A DNA stretch of 64,000 bases from Heterobilharzia americana (lineage: Eukaryota > Platyhelminthes > Trematoda > Strigeidida > Schistosomatidae). The notes under the pieces were generated by a model. The model did not search any database, was not told where the DNA came from, and was given only the letters and a program-made list of their open reading frames with translations. The stretch is taken from the NCBI GenBank assembly GCA_944470555.2, contig OX104127.1, forward strand, positions 50,892,934-50,956,933, given 5' to 3'. Position numbers and translations under genes: made by a program. Below are positions 61,501-64,000 of this stretch, one piece after another; within the stretch, counting starts at the first letter, position 1, and the number at the start of each line of letters is the position of its first letter.

Positions 61501-62263
61501 GATTACTCACAAGTAGCTAGTTATATCCACAGAACACTATCCACTCTAAATATTGACAGTCATCCTTTTCACAAGACTTGTTTCTTAACAGATCACTGCT
61601 GTTTAAGATAAATACTTTCTCATGAATTCACCATGTTTTTAGCGTCTAATTTAAGTAGTTCCCCTCAGCAATACGTTTCACAGTTGTAATACTTTATTGA
61701 TATTACTCACACTTAAAACGCCTACTGACAACTTATTCTTCACAATTTCTAGATATTGTGCAATATACGAAATTACGCATACAAATCAAGCTTGCCAAGC
61801 ACACAATTTACTATGGCAATTTTCATCATCAGGTGATCAATATCCTTCATATTATTATCCTAATCGTTATAGACGGAATTACAATTATAATGGTCAACCA
61901 ATTACCTTCAGTCGTAGTTCCTTTATGCATGAAAGACAATATAATACTCTTGGAAATATTGGTATGAATAAAAATCGGCATAATAATAATAATAATGGTG
62001 ATGTTGCCGATGATATGAATACTCAATCATGGATTACTCATGCAGCATTGCTTATCCCAGGTCAACAGATCTGTGTTACATGTTATCCAACTTATATGCG
62101 TGAAGATCTGGGCTATCGATGCACTGGATCTGGACTACCAAATATCGAAACAAGATGGCGTGCCTTACGCACATCTGATTGTCAAGGTAGATTTCGTATG
62201 GTCAGTATGCCACAAAGATCGTGTACATGTGGTCGGGGTTCAGCATCTTTTGTATTTGTCTAA
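21525..62263 (+). CDS. SBSPON: SBSPON-like secreted protein, 4-exon gene model: join(21525..21867,49946..50164,56608..56749,61753..62263)
   Basis: The four exons join into one 1215-nt ORF (404 aa plus TAA) with GT-AG introns in phases 1, 1 and 2. Domains in order: hydrophobic leader about residues 18-40; somatomedin-B domain about 41-112; thrombospondin type-1 repeat about 117-170; linker 171-235; C-terminal Cys-rich domain about 236-404, interrupted by a Tyr/Asn-rich insert about 260-325. This is the order found in SBSPON (RPE-spondin), a secreted extracellular-matrix protein. The C-terminal pattern (YC...E near 236, CVTC at 342-345, RCTGSGL at 357-363, DCQGRF at 377-382, CTC at 392-394, FVFV end) also fits that family from recall. 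At 404 aa it is longer than the roughly 260-aa vertebrate protein; the extra length is in the somatomedin-B loop, the exon-3 linker and the Asn-rich insert. N-glycosylation sequons are at N159 (NET) and N226 (NKT). Its role in the fluke is unknown; a matrix or surface adhesive role is inferred. Confidence 0.92.
22600..23562 (+). mobile_element. SR2-like RTE retrotransposon, 5'-truncated, decayed
   Basis: The plus-strand frame near 22804 reads ASVRAVLLYVCETWPLLVED, and near 23010 QWLGHVLSMSSQL. Both are typical of the C-terminus of schistosome SR2/RTE ORFs, followed by SVGPSRLP-type remnants and QWRLFC near 23252. Multiple stops and frameshifts. A 3' region of about 180 bp ends in a (TAA)n tail. 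It differs from the RTE family at 44-47 kb. Confidence 0.75.
23472..23562 (+). repeat. (TAA)n tract, RTE 3' tail
   Basis: TAA repeats with TAG and AAC interruptions. The poly-Asn and poly-Ile ORFs drawn over it are artefacts. Confidence 0.85.
23565..25690. other. Intron sequence; possible decayed tRNA-like repeat near 24160-24250 (-)
   Basis: Minus strand has CAGGTTCGGTCCCC (B-box-like) around 24195-24210. The rest is plain AT-rich sequence. Confidence 0.35.
25690..25875 (-). repeat. Family-2 SINE-like repeat
   Basis: CATCAGGGATCGAACTTAGA (B box on minus), GTGCTAACTATCCAGC (A-box side). The hammerhead lost GGA from CTGAGGA and is dead. Confidence 0.6.
26285..26645. repeat. Family-1 inverted SINE pair with inverted module
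   Basis: The arms run from GATCTTGGTGACTGGCG (26307) to CTAGTCACCAAGATC (26565-26579), complementary beyond the repeat itself. The left tRNA-like head (minus) meets a plus copy with an internal deletion (GGCTTAGTGGGAACAACATC, 26473-26492). CTGACGA at 26518 is intact, but GAAA has become GCGA. Module inverted near 26600-26640. Confidence 0.75.
28071..28098. repeat. (TA)n microsatellite
   Basis: Pure TA run. Confidence 0.95.
30836..30930. repeat. Interrupted (TA)n tract
   Basis: TA repeats with TG/AC interruptions; can fold back on itself. Confidence 0.9.
31190..31505. repeat. Family-1 inverted SINE pair
   Basis: Left arm minus (TGGTGACTAGAAGTGGAATT, 31191-31210). Right arm plus with GGGACGAAACACTAGTCCTGG (31450-31470) and tail TTCCACTGCTAGCCACC. 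The CTGANGA segment is lost (GTCGATCAGTACCC). Confidence 0.7.
31506..33275. other. Intron 1 sequence, nothing recognised
   Basis: Short chance ORFs only. Confidence 0.45.
33280..33380 (+). repeat. Family-1 SINE tail with decayed ribozyme
   Basis: AAGCTGGTGAGTCTCAAACG then GGGACGAAACACGCTTCCC. The CTGA of the core is partly deleted. Confidence 0.55.
33381..34440. other. Intron 1 sequence, nothing recognised
   Basis: No repeat or ORF assignment. Confidence 0.45.
34455..34805. repeat. Family-1 inverted SINE pair with complete tRNA-like heads
   Basis: The left minus head (GATGTTCCCACTGAGACTTC ... CAGTGGGGCACAATAG ... CCTCTTGTGC) mirrors the right plus head (GCACAAGAGGTGTATATCGT then CCCCGGTGGCTTAGTGGATA). 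The right ribozyme reads CTGAAGTCTCC and GAGAC, so it is broken, but ACGCGCGTCC is kept. It shows that the unit's 5' end is near ACAAGAGGT. Confidence 0.75.
34806..36940. other. Intron 1 sequence, nothing recognised
   Basis: Short ORFs (for example 34858-35106) show no family resemblance and no splice support. Confidence 0.4.
36935..37050 (-). repeat. Possible further SINE-like family with hammerhead-like core
   Basis: Minus strand: CCGGTTCCCATGCGG (B-box-like), CTGAGGA (rc of 36981-36987), stem II GTGC/GCGC, GAAAC (rc of 36962-36966), and CAATATTG, a perfect palindrome in the stem III position. Stem I keeps only about 4 bp (TACT/AGTA). It differs in stem II from families 1 and 2. Confidence 0.4.
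37440..37720. repeat. Family-1 inverted SINE pair, decayed
   Basis: Left arm AATTCAGGACGCATGTTTC (37470-37488, minus). Right plus head CAATGGCCTAATAGCTGACG (37600-37619), B box GGTTCGAGTCTC, then CAGCTGACAAGTCTCAG where G8 of the core is changed to A. Confidence 0.65.
37721..41438. other. Intron 1 sequence, largely unassigned
   Basis: Contains one TA microsatellite (listed). No gene recognised. Confidence 0.4.
40164..40211. repeat. (TA)n microsatellite
   Basis: Pure TA run of nearly 50 bp. Confidence 0.95.
41440..42540 (-). mobile_element. RTE retrotransposon, 5'-truncated, minus strand
   Basis: Same family as 44.24-47.67 kb. The (TAA)n tail appears as ATT repeats at 41443-41483. The following ORF end, KELWLADNEPTKQEPINHQM near 41740-41815, and PNQQQHEQQEVPITMKGINL with KKVVSFTYL near 42140-42230 match the C-terminal part of the element. 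The 5' end lies just after the RT core (near VKRGVRQD.LLS in decayed form, about 42490-42530). Several frameshifts. Confidence 0.8.
42541..44220. other. Intron 1 sequence, nothing recognised
   Basis: AT-rich, chance ORFs only. Confidence 0.45.
44225..44237 (+). repeat. Target-site duplication, left copy
   Basis: ATCAGGAGTATTT, identical to 47666-47678. Confidence 0.85.
44238..44400 (-). repeat. Family-1 (Sm-alpha-like) SINE at the 5' end of the RTE element, inverted
   Basis: Read on the minus strand: A/B-box region (44325-44395), CTGACGA (rc of 44290-44296), stem II, then AAAA instead of GAAA (G12 changed to A), TGCGCATCC and tail GATTCCACTGCTAGCCACC. It starts directly at the target-site duplication. 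Confidence 0.75.
44637..45425 (+). pseudogene. RTE ORF part 1: apurinic-type endonuclease domain
   Basis: From Met44637 the frame reads MKAKVNVGTWNVRTMFE, then the endonuclease signatures ESRW (about 44756), YAPTNN (44975), GDMNAKLGG (45078) and QIDFI (45283), ending with GADVGSDH after a frameshift near 45340. A second shift near 45380 leads into TFQIKLKAF. The normal product nicks target DNA for target-primed reverse transcription. Confidence 0.85.
45386..47633 (+). pseudogene. RTE ORF part 2: reverse transcriptase and C-terminal domain
   Basis: Charged linker to about 46000, then RT blocks: CGKAAGPDGIPPEAL (about 46110), KNWRGITLL (frameshifted, 46280), LRPEQAGFRKYKSC (46390), FIDFEKAFDSVNRE (46509), TGVKQGCLLSPM (46680), DFADDL with catalytic FADD at 46818-46829. 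After a shift near 46905: VNIEKTEVMKI with a His/Gln run, FTYLGSTVS, a TAG at 47110, VLLYGSETW (47200) and, after another shift near 47315, KELWVRTNQEPITQQICRRK and KWRWIGHALRRP to the stop at 47631. Not a host gene. Confidence 0.87.
47633..47665 (+). repeat. (TAA)n 3' tail of the RTE element
   Basis: Uninterrupted TAA repeats between the ORF stop and the right target-site duplication. Confidence 0.9.
47666..47678 (+). repeat. Target-site duplication, right copy
   Basis: ATCAGGAGTATTT, identical to 44225-44237. Confidence 0.85.
48360..48535 (-). repeat. Family-2 SINE-like repeat, decayed hammerhead
   Basis: Minus strand: tRNA-like head 48475-48530, CACACTGATGAAGAATC where C3 of the core is A, GAAACAGATGTCCAGTC. 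A tail fragment of the same family recurs at 48745-48800. Confidence 0.6.
48811..49945. other. End of intron 1, nothing recognised
   Basis: The ORF 49769-50077 is an out-of-frame shadow of exon 2. Confidence 0.5.
49946..50164 (+). CDS. SBSPON: Exon 2 of SBSPON-like gene: thrombospondin type-1 repeat
   Basis: Encodes residues 115 (split Lys) to 187 plus one base. It is a symmetrical phase 1-1 exon of 219 nt. The acceptor is a pyrimidine-rich tract ending TTTACAG at 49945; the donor is AAAG|GTAAGC at 50165. The thrombospondin type-1 repeat shows W123-x-x-W126-x-x-C129 (C-mannosylation type motif) and six cysteines (118, 129, 133, 155, 164, 169). The usual O-fucosylation motif CxxS/TCG reads CSYACG, so the modified Ser/Thr is missing. 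An NET sequon lies at N159. After the repeat the exon runs into GTLMVPYVYDIK, the start of the linker. Confidence 0.93.
50275..50580. repeat. Family-3 SINE-like repeats, head-to-head inverted pair
   Basis: Left minus copy (GGTGAAATGAAAATTTAGG tail, GATTCGAACCAGCGATC B box). Right plus copy (TCTCGTAGTTCAGTTGCTAG A box; TTTCATTTCACCTTCAATC tail). It begins 110 bp after exon 2. Confidence 0.65.
51480..52135. repeat. Family-2 SINE-like repeats, minus copy (51480-51670) and plus copy (51945-52135)
   Basis: Minus: CACAGACTGATATCAGCTGG tail, GGGATCGACCCGAGGACC B box; core TTAAGGA. Plus: GGGTTCGACACC B box, CTCAAGAGTCCC in place of CTGAGGA, tail CCAAATGATGTCAATCCGTG. The middle contains the GTGATATAGCGCAAACTTC spacer motif. 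Both ribozymes are dead. Confidence 0.6.
52136..52910. other. Intron 2 sequence, nothing recognised
   Basis: No repeat or exon assignment. Confidence 0.45.
52915..53080. repeat. Module plus near-perfect family-1 palindrome
   Basis: Module TATGTGGGCTCCTATGCGGA (52931-52950). Then 37-bp arms at 52982-53018 and 53044-53080, matching at 35 of 37 positions around a 25-nt loop (53019-53043) that is the hammerhead stem II and GAAA region. CTGACGA has lost its first two bases, so it reads CCAG-GACGA. ACGCGCGTCC is intact. Confidence 0.85.
53400..53580 (-). repeat. tRNA-promoter SINE-like repeat, another family
   Basis: Minus strand: GACCTACTGGTCCGAGCAC (A-box side) and GGTAGCTGGTTCGAACCCC (B box). 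No hammerhead core. Confidence 0.5.
53581..54875. other. Intron 2 sequence, nothing recognised
   Basis: AT-rich; no exon or repeat. Confidence 0.45.
54875..55115 (-). pseudogene. LTR-retrotransposon gag-like fragment
   Basis: Minus-strand frame reads VITEGAKAMILDTLLRGRAK then AAYDGVERVDSKEIWGRMVE, PLEAEFGSPADREVTAQKFW. The pattern (LRGRAKAAYD, then a W and L..EFG.P.DR) resembles the gag of gypsy-type LTR retrotransposons. The frame is open for about 85 codons, GC-richer than its surroundings, with no pol, LTR or zinc knuckle next to it. No virus-like gene is intact. Confidence 0.45.
55375..55465 (+). repeat. Family-3 SINE-like fragment
   Basis: CAGTCGGGTCTCGCAGTTCA (55386-55405) and CTGGTTGGAAACCTGCC (55440-55456). 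Confidence 0.45.
55466..56607. other. End of intron 2
   Basis: ORF 56275-56457 has no splice or family support. Acceptor of exon 3 at 56607. Confidence 0.5.
56608..56749 (+). CDS. SBSPON: Exon 3 of SBSPON-like gene: linker segment
   Basis: Encodes residues 188 (split Ala) to 234 plus two bases of Pro235. Acceptor ATAAACAG|CG ends at 56607; donor GATCC|GTAAGT begins at 56750. The 46 residues are basic and charged, starting EVAHLLPVRGDVLDL and containing LYLGRLIKMNKTEQ with an NKT sequon at N226. There is no recognisable domain; it corresponds to the variable region between the thrombospondin repeat and the conserved C-terminal part in SBSPON. It is too short for ordinary ORF calling; it was found by following phase from both neighbours, and both junctions keep frame, which is strong support. 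Confidence 0.88.
56750..57750. other. Intron 3 sequence, nothing recognised
   Basis: No repeat or exon assignment. Confidence 0.45.
57755..57910 (+). repeat. Family-1 SINE-like repeat with decayed hammerhead
   Basis: TTGTGGCTCAGTGACATTTG (A-box side), TTTGAGTTCTAGTGG (B-box side), then CAGCTGATAAGTCCCAAATA (57846-57865) where G8 of the core is A, and GGACATAACATGC. Confidence 0.65.
58470..58518. repeat. (TA)n microsatellite
   Basis: Pure TA run; surrounding ORF is an artefact. Confidence 0.95.
58519..59340. other. Intron 3 sequence, nothing recognised
   Basis: ORF 59041-59244 is Ser/Asn-rich with no family match. Confidence 0.4.
59345..59460 (-). repeat. Family-2 SINE-like tail fragment
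   Basis: GGGGAACCACTGAAAACCTG then GGGAGCACTAAACAGCTG and GACTCTTCATCAGCACGC; ribozyme core broken. Confidence 0.55.
59920..60050 (+). repeat. Repeat related to 10500-10670, hammerhead-like
   Basis: GCTAGCCAGATTCGG and GTGTGAGCTGAATTTGTCC, then GCACAG, CTGATAA (60001-60007; G8 is A), GAAA (60026-60029), GTC at 60035-60037 and TGGTGC, which pairs with GCACAG except at one position. Confidence 0.4.
60425..60615 (+). repeat. Module plus family-1 SINE-like repeat, decayed
   Basis: Module TATATGCTCCTATCCGGATG at 60442-60461; ribozyme TTGATGA (C3 is T) at about 60559, tail CTAGATTCCACGGTTAGCC. A further decayed tail (CTGGATTATGCGGCTAGTC) lies at 60957-60975. Confidence 0.55.
60990..61752. other. 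End of intron 3
   Basis: No repeat or gene. The upstream extension of the exon-4 frame from 61697 is intronic. Confidence 0.5.
61753..62263 (+). CDS. SBSPON: Exon 4 of SBSPON-like gene: C-terminal domain and stop
   Basis: Encodes the last base of Pro235 through residue 404 and TAA at 62261. The acceptor is TTTCTAG at 61752. The conserved C-terminal domain begins YCAIYEITHTNQAC (236-249), is interrupted by a Tyr-, Asn- and Arg-rich low-complexity stretch (about 260-325, with an Asn run at 312-316 from an AAT microsatellite), and resumes at ITHAALLIPGQQICVTC (329-345). Eight cysteines (237, 249, 342, 345, 358, 378, 392, 394) could pair among themselves. The upstream in-frame ORF from 61697 is intronic. 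Confidence 0.92.
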
Positions 62264-62710
62264 GGCGATAGATGCATTTACAAGGGCTGCACCATGTTTA
62301 TTCAGTTATTCCTTCATAAATTTATTAACATTTTTACACATACATTATTACATGCATACAAATATGGAAACTTACAAGTTTATCTCAATACCTTCTATGT
62401 CTGAACACGTATATATTGTAGAGTTTTGCGCATAAACAATACAAGTTATTGCGTTGTCTTTTTCTCCTGAAGGTTACGCATTTATTCAAAAGAATTATTT
62501 AGTCCATTATTCTTCTACTCCTAACATGTCTGTTAATAAGCGTAGATTCTTCGATTTACATTGGTACAATGGTTTTCGAAATCTTCTCTCTTGTCATTAC
62601 ACTGTCATAAGTTCCTATAGACATCATCTGATGCTTTTTATTTCGTCGTGTTTGTTCCACAGTTTTAAAACTCTGTCTGTATGCCGAATAAATATGTAAG
62701 ATACTACTCA
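62264..62710 (+). terminator. Probable 3' UTR with poly(A) signal
   Basis: AATAAA at 62687-62692 is the first clear canonical poly(A) signal seen downstream of the stop codon, about 425 nt after it. The stretch between is AT-rich with only chance ORFs. The assignment is by position and motif only. Confidence 0.45.
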
Positions 62711-64000
62711 TTTGAAGGAGTCACAAATCACCTAACACACACACACACACACATTAAAGTGACTATTTTGACGTAATTTTAGCTGTTTTTCTCTTGTTAT
62801 CAGGGTTAGCAGTTTTTTTTCAAGGAGGTAACTGATAATTTTATTTACGATTTGGTTACTTGCCACTTCTTGACTTTGCACAACTTTTACTATGATTAAT
62901 TACAATTATCAATGTCTGTTTATTTTAATTTACTCAAGGTCATTAGCACCGACTTGTTTTAATCATTTCGCTTAAAAGTTATTTTGACTTCAGAAAAACA
63001 ACAACAATATGACAGTTCAAGTTAATACTTAAAATAATTTCTAGCTTTGTTTAAAATTTAATAGGGACTTTTATCACAATTCAAAATATATATATATATA
63101 TTGCCTATTTTTTATTTGTTGTTTATTCTACATGTCACGCACAATTCTTAAATGTTTACTCTATCCATTTTACTGGTTACTTAATAAGTTAGAATTTTTG
63201 AACAACAAAAACATATTATCTTTTTCAAAGTAAAACTTACGATTTACTCTGACTTATTTTTTCGGTTTGTTTACATGTTCATGGGTCATTACGTACTATC
63301 CGCTATATTTGTATTTTTGTTCATTTAAACACAAAAAATGCCTATCCTGGTTACCTGAAAACATGTTTGTGTTAAGAAACATTAATTGATTTTCTAAAAT
63401 GTTCAACATGAACCTTTTATTGATGTATTGTTGACAATCACTATGCTTTTTTGTTATAAATTGTTCCACTATTTAGTGTTCAATATTACACGCACATTTA
63501 TATGCGTAACTGTTTATATTTACAGGCTGTTCAGGTTATATCCACCGCTATCTTCGTTTCTCTTTATGCAACTGGCTTTACTTCTGAGGCATTATTATTC
63601 TTAATGGAGGTGTTTGTTGGCGTACCTTAAGGATTATTGATTTTTATTATACTCTTGCCAGTTTTCGAGTATTTTTATTGTACTTTTTGTTTCTTAGGTG
63701 CGTATGGTTTTACAGCTTCTACAAAGGTAGACAATATTATTGCTGATACTACCAGTACTGTTATGATTGTCATTATTAATGTAATAATTAATATTTTGGA
63801 AGGTGACAATAAAAATTTTCAAAAATTAGTTTTGTTTATCAAGTTACGTATCACCTGAGTCTTGGGTACATTTCTTCTATCAAAATATGACGGCATTTGG
63901 AATTGAGCGACTAACAGTATTCCTGAACCAGCTGAAGACATGGGACATTTATGCCGTCATTACTTAACCTATGCATATTATTCTCCAAAAAAGAAAGGAC
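62711..64000. other. 3' flank, AT-rich
   Basis: Contains a (CA)n run at 62738-62754 and a short (TA)n run at 63087-63101. ORF 63637-63858 shows no convincing family. Confidence 0.5.

Noticed and set aside
63637..63858. 73-codon ORF with an upstream G-V-P-stop-G that recalls an RT motif
   Set aside because: The rest of the frame does not follow RT blocks seen elsewhere in the window; probably chance.
1..64000. CRISPR array or prokaryotic operon
   Set aside because: Spliced gene, non-LTR retrotransposons and SINEs show a eukaryotic genome; no regularly spaced direct repeats.

Overview
The window looks like nuclear DNA of a blood fluke (Schistosoma or a close schistosomatid). It is AT-rich, gene-poor and intron-rich. 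It is littered with decayed RTE/SR2-type non-LTR retrotransposons with (TAA)n tails, Penelope-like (GIY-YIG) fragments, and many tRNA-promoter SINE-like repeats. One SINE-like family carries the hammerhead ribozyme characteristic of schistosome Sm-alpha repeats. The exact species cannot be told from the sequence. No rRNA, true tRNA, CRISPR array or bacterial-type operon was seen.

Only one host protein-coding gene is convincing. It lies on the + strand in four exons (21525-21867, 49946-50164, 56608-56749, 61753-62263), separated by introns of about 28.1, 6.4 and 5.0 kb. All junctions are GT-AG and in phase (1, 1, 2). The spliced ORF is 404 codons: signal peptide/hydrophobic N-terminus, somatomedin-B domain, thrombospondin type-1 repeat and a conserved Cys-rich C-terminal domain. 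That is the architecture of SBSPON (somatomedin-B and thrombospondin type-1 domain-containing protein, RPE-spondin), a secreted extracellular-matrix protein. A possible poly(A) signal lies at 62687.

Layout: 1-21.5 kb is intergenic or upstream sequence, dense in SINE-like repeats, with Penelope and RT fragments. 21.5-21.9 kb is exon 1. 21.9-49.9 kb is a giant intron 1 packed with repeats, including an almost full-length but frameshifted RTE element at 44.24-47.67 kb bracketed by a 13-bp target-site duplication. 49.9-61.8 kb holds exons 2-4 and introns 2 and 3, with more SINE-like repeats, a gag-like fragment and a near-perfect ribozyme-bearing palindrome at 52.98-53.08 kb. 62.3-64 kb is the 3' flank.

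The most interesting non-genic signal is the ribozyme-carrying repeats. At least two, and perhaps four, different tRNA-promoter repeat families contain hammerhead cores (CTGANGA ... GAAA, with pairable stems I and II and, in the best copies, a palindromic stem III). Several copies look structurally intact (6139-6183 +, 6974-7019 -, 5455-5500 -, 5677-5722 +). The repeats recur as head-to-head inverted pairs, always minus-left/plus-right, so one transcript could carry a ribozyme at each end of a long hairpin.
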